Source: Marinobacter salsuginis (lineage in GTDB: Bacteria > Pseudomonadota > Gammaproteobacteria > Pseudomonadales > Oleiphilaceae). Taken from it: 64,000 nucleotides of DNA. The position numbers and the translations under genes were made by a program. The notes under the pieces were generated by a model. It had not been told where the DNA came from, ran no database searches, and saw only the letters and a list, made by a program, of their open reading frames with translations. Shown in pieces: positions 36,435-44,223 of the stretch (the stretch's first letter is position 1; every line of letters starts with the position of its first letter). The stretch covers positions 1,550,001-1,614,000 of the forward strand of contig NZ_BGZH01000001.1 of the NCBI RefSeq assembly GCF_009617755.1, read 5' to 3'.

Positions 36435-38420
36435 TCAGAACCGCAGGGCCAGACCAAGCCGGATATCCCGGCCGGGTTCGGGCAGGCCAATCACGCCCTC
36501 GTAGCCGGGAATGCTTTCGTAGTCCGCGTTGCTGGCGTGGTCGATGTACTGCTTGTCGCCCACGTTCTTGACGGTCAGTGTCAGGCGCAGGTCTTCGTTG
36601 CCGGTGGGCAGCCAGTGCACGAACAGGTCGTGAACGCCATAACCGGGCTTGTCGATGGTGCCGACGGAGGTTTCAAGATCGTCGATACTCTGGACAAAGC
36701 GGCCCTGCCAGCCGAACTCCAGGTTGCGGTCCCAGCGGTAGGACAGATCCGCCACCCAGGTGTCGCCAATGCTGTTGCCCAGCAGGTTGTGCACATAGAC
36801 GGTCAGCGGCTCGCCGTTGACCTCGGCCTCGTTGCTGTGAAAGCTCAGCCCGGCCTGCAGACCCTGCCAGTGATAGGTGGTGCCGATGCGGTAGCCATCG
36901 GATTCCAGGTCACCGATGTTCTGGTAGATCACCGGCCCGAAAAGTGGATCGGCAATGGCATCCTGGATTTCCGAGCGATAGACCTCGCCGGAGAGCGTAA
37001 AGTTGCGGTAGATGTAATCAAAACCCACTTCCCGGTTCTTCGCCTTCTCGCCCTTTAGGTCCGGATCGTTCTGGGCGCGATCGATCTTGAAGGTGTCGTG
37101 GGTGCTCGGGCCTCGGAAGGCTTCCGCATAGCCGGCCTTCAGGGTCAGGCCATCGATCACTTCCCAGGCAACGTTGGCGTTGGGGCTGACGTCGTTTTCA
37201 CTGAAACTCTGGTCGTTGTTGTCGTCGAGCTGGTAGTCGTCGTATCGCACGCCGGCGCTCAGCAGAAGATGGTCAGTGACTCGGTAATCATCCTGCAGGT
37301 AAACGCCAGTAACGGTTCCGTTCTCTTCCTCGGCCCGACGATTGTCGGCACCGCCAGCATTGACCCTGTCCTCGCGATAGTCCACCCCGTAGGTCAGAGT
37401 ATGGCTGCCCAGCTCGGAGCTGTTGCGAAGATCCCCACCGATGCTGCGGGTAAAGCCAAAATAGCGCCCCCAGCGATTGACCACGTTCTGCTCCAGCTCG
37501 GACTCGGTGTAGTACACGGTCAGGCCCAGGTCCACGAGCGGGTTGGCCGCCGGTGCAAAGCCATAGTTCACGGTGGTGGTGTCGCGGCGACCGTCCAGGT
37601 CATACAGCGGGTTGAACCCACTGATCTGCCACTGGGGGCGCTGCGGTCGCTCGCCCTCATCGGTGCGAACCTCATGACTCAGTTTCAGTGTCTGGTCGCC
37701 CGGGAGCTGGCCGACGATCTTGGCGAAGCCGAGCTGCTGACGGGCATCGGTGCCCGGAATTTCATTGCCGTCGCCGTCCTCGAAGCGCTCGTGATCACTC
37801 TGGTTAAGTGACACCAGGGTGCTCCAGCGGTCACTCAGGCGACCAAACAGCGTGGTGCTGGCCCGGTAACCGTCGGTGTTCGAGAAGGAACCAAGCTTCA
37901 CCAGGGCGCCTACCTGCTCGCCCGGGCGCAGCAGGTCTTCCGGATCCTTGGTGACAAACCGGATGGCACCCCCTAGAGCTCCGGCGCCGGAGGTGGCCCG
38001 GCCCGCGCCGGCTTCCACCTCAACCCGCTTGAGCAGTTCCGGCTCCACTGCCAGACGGCCGGTGTGATGGAACAGGGCGCCGGCCTGGGTCGCACCGTCG
38101 ATGGTGACGTTCAACAGCGGATCCTCGATACCCCGAACATAGACTTTCTGGGCGATGCCGACGGAGCCACCAACCGCTACCTCGGGCTGACCGGCAAATA
38201 CATCCTCCAGATCGCTGGCCTGGTACTGCTCGATTCGCTCTTCAGTGACCACCGCATCACTGTCAGACGTGCGTTCGGCGGTCACTTCGATCGGCTTGAG
38301 GGACTCGGCCTCACTCTGGGCCAGCGCCAGGGGGCTCGCCATCAGGGCAGCGATCGCCAGGCAGAGGGGCTTGCAGCGGACGTCGGGACGGGCCTTGGTC
38401 AGGGTTTTCTGGGTGCTCAT
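36435..38420 (-). CDS. TonB-dependent outer-membrane receptor for ferric siderophore (probable petrobactin receptor)
   Basis: A 661-residue receptor with signal peptide (about 1-34, ending PLALAQ), a TonB-box-like SLKPIEVTAER, a plug domain (to about residue 165, with DGATQAGALFHHTGRLAVEP and GALGGAIRFVTKD) and a 22-strand barrel ending RDIRLGLALRF with terminal Phe. The ATG at 38420 has GGAG six bases upstream; the frame continues to a less likely TTG. It lies between the regulator pair and the binding protein on the same strand, and opposite the asb operon. The ligand is inferred from this context. Confidence 0.9.
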   Translation of the reverse strand: MSTQKTLTKARPDVRCKPLCLAIAALMASPLALAQSEAESLKPIEVTAERTSDSDAVVTEERIEQYQASDLEDVFAGQPEVAVGGSVGIAQKVYVRGIEDPLLNVTIDGATQAGALFHHTGRLAVEPELLKRVEVEAGAGRATSGAGALGGAIRFVTKDPEDLLRPGEQVGALVKLGSFSNTDGYRASTTLFGRLSDRWSTLVSLNQSDHERFEDGDGNEIPGTDARQQLGFAKIVGQLPGDQTLKLSHEVRTDEGERPQRPQWQISGFNPLYDLDGRRDTTTVNYGFAPAANPLVDLGLTVYYTESELEQNVVNRWGRYFGFTRSIGGDLRNSSELGSHTLTYGVDYREDRVNAGGADNRRAEEENGTVTGVYLQDDYRVTDHLLLSAGVRYDDYQLDDNNDQSFSENDVSPNANVAWEVIDGLTLKAGYAEAFRGPSTHDTFKIDRAQNDPDLKGEKAKNREVGFDYIYRNFTLSGEVYRSEIQDAIADPLFGPVIYQNIGDLESDGYRIGTTYHWQGLQAGLSFHSNEAEVNGEPLTVYVHNLLGNSIGDTWVADLSYRWDRNLEFGWQGRFVQSIDDLETSVGTIDKPGYGVHDLFVHWLPTGNEDLRLTLTVKNVGDKQYIDHASNADYESIPGYEGVIGLPEPGRDIRLGLALRF

Positions 38421-38439
38421 GTGCGCTCCGTTCAATGCA

Positions 38440-38458
38440 GATAATGCGATTAATTCCT
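38440..38458 (-). promoter_or_regulatory. Fur-box-like site in front of the receptor gene
   Basis: GATAATGCGATTAATTCCT matches the 19-base Fur consensus at 12 of 19 positions, including the whole first GATAAT hexamer. It lies 20 bases upstream of the receptor ATG and just downstream of the predicted start of transcription. Confidence 0.6.
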
Positions 38459-38469
38459 ATTTGGCGCAC

Positions 38470-38512
38470 ATTCTTGTTTGAAGCTTTGTTAATGTGAAGA
38501 ACTTTTACATTT
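38470..38512 (-). promoter_or_regulatory. Receptor promoter with the AAATGTAAAA-N4-TTCACAT dyad
   Basis: Read on the minus strand, AAATGTAAAA, GTTC and TTCACAT (38512-38492) are followed 17 bases after TTCACA by AAGAAT (38475-38470), a plausible weak -10. The dyad and the spacing reproduce the asbA promoter at 25919-25961, with only the four spacer bases different. It lies between the kinase stop and the receptor start. Confidence 0.55.
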
Positions 38513-38516
38513 GTTA

Positions 38517-39869
38517 CTAATTCTCAATTCTATTCATAGGTAACCAAAGCCGCATCAGCAGCCCACCAGCGGCACGATTCTCGGCCTGGATCCAGCCACC
38601 GGTGGCCTCAACCTGACGTCTTGCCAGCGAAAGGCCGAGACCGTGCCCGGACGGCCGATAGCCCCGCGCCTTCACCGCACGGAAAAAAGGTTTGAAAATG
38701 AGTTCCAGCTGGTCAGCGGACACACCGGGCCCCTGGTCTGCCACCTCCAGGGTGTAGCCTCGTTGGTCGGCCCGCAGAGTGATTCGGACTGTGCCGCCCA
38801 CGGGCGTGTAATTGCAGGCGTTGCGGACTACGTTTTCTATGGCCTGGGCCAGGGCACGATGGCTGCTGCCCCGGAGCTCGGCTTTGTCCGGCAGCTCGGC
38901 CACCAGGGTATGGTCCGGAAATTCGTATCGGGCATCGTCCAGGATGCTGTCCAGAAGGTCCGTCAGGTCCAGGGTCTCTTCACCCAGACTGGGTTTTTCG
39001 TTCTCCAGCCAGGCCAGCGTGAGGGTATCCTCAACCAGATTGCGCATGATGCCGCACTCCCGCTGGATACGCGGTAAGAGATGCTGGGTGTCGATGCCTT
39101 CCTGCACGCAACTCACCGCCATTTCGATCCGGGCAAGCGGTGTACGCAGCTCGTGGGAAAGATCGGCGATCAACCGTCGTTGGGTCAGAATCAGATTACC
39201 GGTACGCTCGGCCATGCGGTCGAAGGTCTCTGCCAGCGCCGCGAGTTCATCATTGCGGTTGCCCAGCAGCGCCCTCACCCGCACGCCCAGGTTACCCTCG
39301 GTAAACTGGCGGGTGGCGATTTCAAGCTGGCGCAGGGGCGACATCAGGTGTCGATAGATCACCAGGCAAAGGATCACCAGCACCGCCAGCGGCAGGGCCA
39401 CCTTAAGCATCAGCTTGACTTGCGGCAGGTAGGTCCCCGGACGCATCCGGTCCGGCAATAACACCAGGAAGTGGATAGCCGGGTCGGCGAAGGTCACTTC
39501 CATGATGGGGTTTTCGGAGAAGTACAGGTGGATTTTCCACTCCACGCTCCGCCCTAGCCGGAACCCCTCCCGGAAGCGATCGGTCAGGCGGCTCCCGGCC
39601 AGGGGCTGGATATCCGAGCGAACCACCGCGGCCCAGGTCTGTTCCTGCGTCTGAAGTTCTTCCAGCCAACGCGAAAGCGCCTGTTCGTCCCCGGACTGAT
39701 AGAGCCGCTCGGCGGTCCGGCCCCAGGACTCAATGGTTTGCTGGTGCTCCTCGGCGATGAAACTCATCTTCTGTTCCGTCTCGGCGCCCAGGAACGAAAT
39801 GGTCCAGAACAAAGCCAGGGTTCCCAGGGCAACCGTGGCGCAGAGCTTCCACAACAGGCGGCGGTTCAC
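38517..39869 (-). CDS. Sensor histidine kinase of the siderophore locus (PfeS-like)
   Basis: A 450-residue kinase: helix 1 (about 10-28), a periplasmic domain of about 130 residues, helix 2 (about 152-172), a HAMP linker (SPLRQLEIATRQFTEGNLGVRV), the H box IADLSHELRTPLARIE with H239, N box NVVRNACNYTP, and DQGPGVS and GHGLGLSLARRQVE in the ATPase. The start overlaps the regulator gene by four bases (ATGA). Kinase-regulator pairs beside a TonB receptor, such as PfeS/PfeR and PirS/PirR of Pseudomonas, sense the siderophore in the periplasm and turn on the receptor; the same role is inferred here. Confidence 0.87.
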   Translation of the reverse strand: MNRRLLWKLCATVALGTLALFWTISFLGAETEQKMSFIAEEHQQTIESWGRTAERLYQSGDEQALSRWLEELQTQEQTWAAVVRSDIQPLAGSRLTDRFREGFRLGRSVEWKIHLYFSENPIMEVTFADPAIHFLVLLPDRMRPGTYLPQVKLMLKVALPLAVLVILCLVIYRHLMSPLRQLEIATRQFTEGNLGVRVRALLGNRNDELAALAETFDRMAERTGNLILTQRRLIADLSHELRTPLARIEMAVSCVQEGIDTQHLLPRIQRECGIMRNLVEDTLTLAWLENEKPSLGEETLDLTDLLDSILDDARYEFPDHTLVAELPDKAELRGSSHRALAQAIENVVRNACNYTPVGGTVRITLRADQRGYTLEVADQGPGVSADQLELIFKPFFRAVKARGYRPSGHGLGLSLARRQVEATGGWIQAENRAAGGLLMRLWLPMNRIEN

Positions 39870-40570
39870 TGGAAGCAGTATCCTTTGCCGTGCTGGGTTT
39901 GCAGGCGGTCAGGCTGCATTCCGGCTTCCACCAGCTTGCGCCGCACCCGGCTCAGATGCATGTCCAGGCTGCGATCGTACCGGCTGAATTCCCGCTCGAG
40001 CACAACCTGGTACAGATAGGGTTTGCTGAGGGTCTCACCCTGATGCCGGAGCAGGATCCACAGCAGGCGGAACTGGATCTGGGTGAGCGTCACCGGGGTC
40101 TGGCCAAAATGCACCGACAGGGCCGGGCGATTCAATGTCAGCGGCCCCATGGTGAGGGTATCCGGGTCTGCGCGCTGGTCCCTGTTGCCCATCGTGCGTT
40201 TGAGCAGGGCCTCAATTCGCAGCATCAGCTCGGTGAAGCTGAAGGGCTTGGGCACATAGTCATCGGCACCGCTGCTGTAGCCGAGAATACGTTCCTCCTC
40301 GGCGCCGCAGGCAGTCAACATGATCACCGGCGTCTGATGGGTTTTGCGCAGGCGATTGAGAACCTCGAAACCATCAAGCCGGGGCAGAAGAACATCCAGC
40401 AGGATCAGATCAAAGCGCTGGCTGAGCGCCGACATCAGCCCGCCCTCGCCCTCGTAGCAGGGGTGGGCACTGTACCCTCTGGATACCAGGAGGCTGGTGA
40501 TCTGGTGATTGAGGGTGGGATCGTCTTCGACAATCAGAACCCGGGGTTTGTTTCGGTCACTGACACGCAT
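39866..40570 (-). CDS. OmpR/PhoB-family response regulator of the siderophore locus (PfeR-like)
   Basis: A 234-residue regulator with receiver domain (E15-D16-D17 acidic pocket, D59 in LILLDVLLPRLDG, lysine in YVPKPF) and a winged-helix DNA-binding domain (VTLTQIQFRLLWILLRHQG, then YDRSLDMHLSRVRRKL and HGKGYCF). Its own promoter carries a near-consensus Fur box within a 14-bp inverted repeat. It heads the regulator-kinase-receptor-transporter series on the minus strand. Candidate targets are the asbA and receptor promoters, which share a dyad overlapping the -35. Confidence 0.9.
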   Translation of the reverse strand: MRVSDRNKPRVLIVEDDPTLNHQITSLLVSRGYSAHPCYEGEGGLMSALSQRFDLILLDVLLPRLDGFEVLNRLRKTHQTPVIMLTACGAEEERILGYSSGADDYVPKPFSFTELMLRIEALLKRTMGNRDQRADPDTLTMGPLTLNRPALSVHFGQTPVTLTQIQFRLLWILLRHQGETLSKPYLYQVVLEREFSRYDRSLDMHLSRVRRKLVEAGMQPDRLQTQHGKGYCFQ

Positions 40571-40577
40571 TGCGCTG

Positions 40578-40614
40578 CTCTTTTCATATGAGAATCGTTA
40601 TCATATGAAAAGAG
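40578..40614 (-). promoter_or_regulatory. Near-consensus Fur box inside a perfect 14-bp inverted repeat
   Basis: TGAGAATCGTTATCA (40589-40603) matches the Fur consensus TGATAATNATTATCA at nearly every position. It is embedded in a perfect inverted repeat: CTCTTTTCATATGA at 40578-40591 and its complement at 40601-40614. The site begins 8 bases upstream of the regulator ATG, so Fur binding would block transcription of the two-component genes in iron-replete cells. Confidence 0.8.
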
Positions 40615-40663
40615 TAATCATGACAGCAACCCCCGGTTATTCCCGGTAGGCCCGAAAAACGGC

Positions 40664-41302
40664 TCAGGCGGTCGAACCCGAGGCGCTTTCGCTGCCGCCG
40701 GCCAGAGCCTCCTGCAACAGGGCCAGCAAATGTGCGGGCATGCCTTCGGCCAATCTCAGCGCGGCTTCGTGGGCGCGGGGCGACATCTTGCCCCAGGTCC
40801 GGCGCACGATGCGCAGCCATTTATCCCGGTCGTACTCGGCTTTCTCTTCATAGAAATCCGCAAAGTACTTCTCCAGGAAGACCATGCAGGCCACGTCCTC
40901 CAGGAGCTGAGTGTCGGCATCCTTGCGCAATTCACGTTTGGTCAGGATGGTCTCCACCCGCTCGCACTCCGCCGGCGGATAGCCACAGCTCGCCATGATC
41001 TCGGCGGCCCGGCGGCCGTGCATCCGGCCACAGGCCTGGCGCCACTGGTAATAGGCTTTTCGGCCCTCCGGATAGTCCTTGCGGGGCATGGTCCAGCGCT
41101 CGATGTGCTGGGCGCGGCAGGCGATCTGCATGCGTTCGGAAGGGTCGGATTCAAGCTCGAACAGCCAGCGGGTCATGTGCAGGCTGTAGGCGTATTCCTT
41201 GGGCAGGCGTTCGTCGCCAAAAGGTTCCAGGTTGGGATCGGCCTGGTTCGCCGCGTCGATCGCCGCCAGCGCGCACTGGAGTCTTGAATCCGTTGTGGTC
41301 AT
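40664..41302 (-). CDS. DUF4202 family protein
   Basis: A 212-residue soluble protein with the DUF4202 features HMTRWLFELES, IACRAQHIERW (an HD-like histidine motif), RKAYYQWR and DVACMVFLEKYFADF. No enzymatic role is established for the family. It is preceded by a 36-base gap after the GST gene and followed by the Fur-controlled regulator promoter 94 bases downstream, so it could lie upstream in the same transcript, but the Fur box marks a separate promoter. Confidence 0.8.
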   Translation of the reverse strand: MTTTDSRLQCALAAIDAANQADPNLEPFGDERLPKEYAYSLHMTRWLFELESDPSERMQIACRAQHIERWTMPRKDYPEGRKAYYQWRQACGRMHGRRAAEIMASCGYPPAECERVETILTKRELRKDADTQLLEDVACMVFLEKYFADFYEEKAEYDRDKWLRIVRRTWGKMSPRAHEAALRLAEGMPAHLLALLQEALAGGSESASGSTA

Positions 41303-41338
41303 TAATCTCTCTCTTGCGGTTACCGGATAGCCCCGGCC

Positions 41339-41956
41339 TCAGGCCTGGGCAGACGGACGGGCCTTGATGCGGTCATACCAGGCCTGTAGGTTGGTCTGCT
41401 CGGGCTGGATGCGGATACCGACGACGCGGGCAAAGGCCACAGTGGTAAAGGCATTGATGTCGGCGGCCGTGAACCGATCGCAGCAGATGTACTCTTTACC
41501 CTCGAGCTGCTTGTCGAGGAAATGCATGAACTTCTCGACGCTCTTGCCGCACTCTTCGCCCCACTCCTTGATCGGGTTCATCCGGTCCTTGAAGTAGCCG
41601 GTGGTGTGCTGGAAGCACATGCCGGTAGGCATGAAGAAGAACAGCTCAATCCACCGCAGCCATTGCTCAAGCTGCGCCTTTTCGAGCGGAGTATCACCGA
41701 GAAGGCTCGGTGTATCCGGGTAGCTTTCCTCGAAATAACGGCAGATGGCCATGGTCTCGGCGATGCAGGTGCCGTCATCGAGCTCCATTACCGGCACTTT
41801 CTTCATCGGGTTTCGAGCAACAAATTCGGGGGTCAGGTTTTCACCCTTCTGCAGGTCGATTTCGATGAATTCGGCCTTGTCCAGCAACCCCTTCTCAGCC
41901 ATGAACATACGGACACGACGCGGGTTGGGGGCGGTTTTGGTTTCGAAGATTTTCAT
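41339..41956 (-). CDS. Glutathione S-transferase family protein
   Basis: A 205-residue GST: thioredoxin-fold N-terminal domain with NPRRVRMFMAEKGL and the glutathione-binding KVPVMELDDGTCIAETMAICRYFEE, then a helical C-terminal domain including DRFTAADINAFTTV. The catalytic residue is not obvious, with a proline-arginine pair where Ser or Cys is often found. It probably conjugates glutathione to electrophiles or reduces peroxides. Substrate unknown. Confidence 0.85.
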   Translation of the reverse strand: MKIFETKTAPNPRRVRMFMAEKGLLDKAEFIEIDLQKGENLTPEFVARNPMKKVPVMELDDGTCIAETMAICRYFEESYPDTPSLLGDTPLEKAQLEQWLRWIELFFFMPTGMCFQHTTGYFKDRMNPIKEWGEECGKSVEKFMHFLDKQLEGKEYICCDRFTAADINAFTTVAFARVVGIRIQPEQTNLQAWYDRIKARPSAQA

Positions 41957-42047
41957 TATTATGGGCTCCGTTCCTTATCAATGACGGCTTTGGTGGTTCA
42001 AAACGAGAAGACTGACGGGAAAGAAGAGTTGCGTCAAGCAACCGGCG

Positions 42048-42782
42048 TTACCGGGGCAGCCAGTTGCGGAGCTGCTGGATAATCCACTCCGGGTCGTCCA
42101 GCGGAAGATCATGCCCGGCATCAGGATGCAGTTTCATGGTCCATTGCCAGCGTTCTTCCAGCGCGGCACTGCAGCGCCAGTGAACAATGCGATCACCCCG
42201 ACTGGCCAGCAAAAGAGCGTCTGGCATCGGTCGTTTTTCATCAGGCTTGTAGCGGGCGGCCGCCGTCAACTGGTTGAGGGCGTTCCTGGGATTGACAGGG
42301 CGTCGTCGCTGAATGCTGTACCACTGCTTTGCCAGCGACAAGGGGACCTCTCGATTGGAAGTAAGTCTGAGGATGTCCCGCTCGCGATCAAACAGCTCTC
42401 TGCGCCCCAGGAGTCGTAGCACCCGAGGCCAGGCGCCCGGCCGCATGCGCTGCCAGGGTGGACTAAAACCCGAACTGGTATTGATCAGCACCAGGTTCTG
42501 AATCTGACCCTCTGGGACATGCTGGGCCCAATCAAGGGCCACCATGCCGCCCATCGAGAGTGCCAGGATACTGAATGGACCGGGAATATGGCTGACCTGC
42601 CTGGAGACCTTCTGCCGGATGGCGGCCACGGTTGACGGGCTGTTTTCCAGATAGTGCACTCCCGTTCCGGGCAGATCGACCGTATGGAAAAGTTGATCGG
42701 GAAACGCCTCACGCAGACGGGACGGAAAGTTTCCCCAGTGCGCGTGTTCCCGCGTCAGCCCCCGCAACAGAATCCAGTGCAT
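42048..42782 (-). CDS. Alpha/beta hydrolase
   Basis: A 244-residue alpha/beta hydrolase. The nucleophile elbow is ILALSMGGMVALDW with S76, and the catalytic histidine is in HPDAGHDLPLDDP near the C-terminus. The N-terminal LLRGLTREHAHWGNF forms the oxyanion region. It resembles BioH- or lipase-like carboxylesterases, but the substrate cannot be read from the sequence. It is 41 bases after the peptidase-like gene on the same strand. Confidence 0.8.
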   Translation of the reverse strand: MHWILLRGLTREHAHWGNFPSRLREAFPDQLFHTVDLPGTGVHYLENSPSTVAAIRQKVSRQVSHIPGPFSILALSMGGMVALDWAQHVPEGQIQNLVLINTSSGFSPPWQRMRPGAWPRVLRLLGRRELFDRERDILRLTSNREVPLSLAKQWYSIQRRRPVNPRNALNQLTAAARYKPDEKRPMPDALLLASRGDRIVHWRCSAALEERWQWTMKLHPDAGHDLPLDDPEWIIQQLRNWLPR

Positions 42783-42823
42783 ACAAGTGTTCCGTTTGAT
42801 GAGTGCCCGGGCCCACCGAATCG

Positions 42824-43924
42824 CTAATTCGAATCGCGATACCAGTGCATGATCGCGGCTTCCCTCAGCATGGACTCCTCTTCGCGAACCGGCAACCAGT
42901 TCTCATGGCTGGCCGCGGCGTTAACCAGAAAATCCATCCAGGCCAGGTGGCTGCGTAAAACCCGCTTGTGGCGATGGGGAACCAGGGGGTTGAAAAAGCC
43001 ATCCAGTCGAAGCAACTGGCGCGGGCGCTTGCGGATCCATCGCCAGGACCCCATTTCCAGGGTGAGAGGCAGAAAAACCCCGGCATTTTCACGATTGACC
43101 TGCTTGTAGAAGTAGTCCCATAAATCACCGTGTGTCAGGTAATGCCGGGACTGGGGCTCAAACCGGTAATCGTGGTTGGGATAAGCCTGCTCCCAGATCA
43201 GTTTCAGCGCCATGACCGAAGCAATCCGGCGCATCGGTCGCCGCCGGTAGGCATAAGGAAACCAGATCTGGTCCTGCATACCGAAACCGGAATGACAGTC
43301 CAGCGCCACGCTAAACGGTCGGCCGGGCAATAATTCCTCTATCACGGCCTCCAGCGCCTGGTTTTCAGGCTCCATGCCCTGCTCCGGATCGCCGGTGTAC
43401 CACGGCAGGCGGGGGGAGATGCGCTGCCCCCCGATCAGGAACGCACTGCGGTCCTGGGCAGTAATCGGCGCGTTGCGCATCAGATCCACACCATTGGGAT
43501 TACTGCGCTGGTTCAGGTACATGCCGCCCGGATTGAGAATCGGCAAAAGGGTAATGCGTACTTTCTGCAGCAATCCGGCCAGATGCTCGTCCCAGGTTAC
43601 CCGGGCGAGCAGCGACTTCAGCCACGCCATCACCACCTGACTGCCAATTCGCTCCAGCCCATGCACGCCCCCCACAATCAATACCGCCGGCACATCCGCT
43701 CGGGATGAGCCGATGTCGACCCGGTAGATGGGTAGCGACAAATCCTTCAGGGCAATGCAATCAAGCACTTGCGTGGTTACGAGTTCCGGTGCCTCTGCCA
43801 GCAGACGTTCAAGGCCGATCAGCTCCGGGAGAAAGGTTCGTAACAGTCTCCGCTGGCGACCATCACGGCTGCCCTGCTCCTGGGTAATCGACGTGTGAGG
43901 CGTCAGGTCGCGCAGCTCTGTCAT
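42824..43924 (-). CDS. M14-family zinc carboxypeptidase-like protein
   Basis: A 366-residue protein with the M14/aspartoacylase zinc site: GGVHGLERIGSQVVMAW (His and Glu ligands), LLPILNPGGMYLNQRSNPNGVDLMRN, and the third ligand in ALDCHSGFG. A catalytic glutamate is likely in LPLTLEMGSW. There is no signal peptide, so it acts in the cytoplasm. The group includes succinylglutamate desuccinylase-like and murein-peptide amidases; which one applies is not clear. Confidence 0.75.
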   Translation of the reverse strand: MTELRDLTPHTSITQEQGSRDGRQRRLLRTFLPELIGLERLLAEAPELVTTQVLDCIALKDLSLPIYRVDIGSSRADVPAVLIVGGVHGLERIGSQVVMAWLKSLLARVTWDEHLAGLLQKVRITLLPILNPGGMYLNQRSNPNGVDLMRNAPITAQDRSAFLIGGQRISPRLPWYTGDPEQGMEPENQALEAVIEELLPGRPFSVALDCHSGFGMQDQIWFPYAYRRRPMRRIASVMALKLIWEQAYPNHDYRFEPQSRHYLTHGDLWDYFYKQVNRENAGVFLPLTLEMGSWRWIRKRPRQLLRLDGFFNPLVPHRHKRVLRSHLAWMDFLVNAAASHENWLPVREEESMLREAAIMHWYRDSN

Positions 43925-44223
43925 GGCAATCTCCGGTATCAGATCCGCGGAGTGTAGCCGCTGATTGCTACAGCTTATTGACAGCTATCGGAGCGCATAA
44001 TCTGTCTGTTTTATAGATACATTTGGAATACGCCCTTGTAACTAAGCTGAGGTTCGTTATCCTAATATTAGGTATTAACCGAGATGTTCTGATTTGTTCG
44101 ACCATAACAGCGACCATAAAACGGCTGTTCTCCCGTTCCGTCCGGATCGCGGCACCCCTGTATCGGAACTAACACCGACCACACCCTTCAAAAATCACAA
44201 ACCCTGAAGAAGGAGAAGTGACT
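43925..44223. promoter_or_regulatory. Divergent intergenic region upstream of proX, with a 12-bp palindrome
   Basis: This is the longest gene-free stretch in the window (299 bases) and is markedly AT-rich between 43970 and 44110. It contains the perfect palindrome CCTAATATTAGG (44061-44072), a possible operator. Several TATA-like stretches are present, but I cannot choose one promoter. Strong AAGGAG lies in front of the proX ATG. The palindrome is the most likely target for a betaine- or osmo-responsive regulator, which is inference. Confidence 0.4.

Noticed and set aside
40578..40614. Rho-independent terminator
   Set aside because: The inverted repeat is AT-rich, immediately upstream of a gene start and centred on a Fur consensus, so it is better read as an operator.
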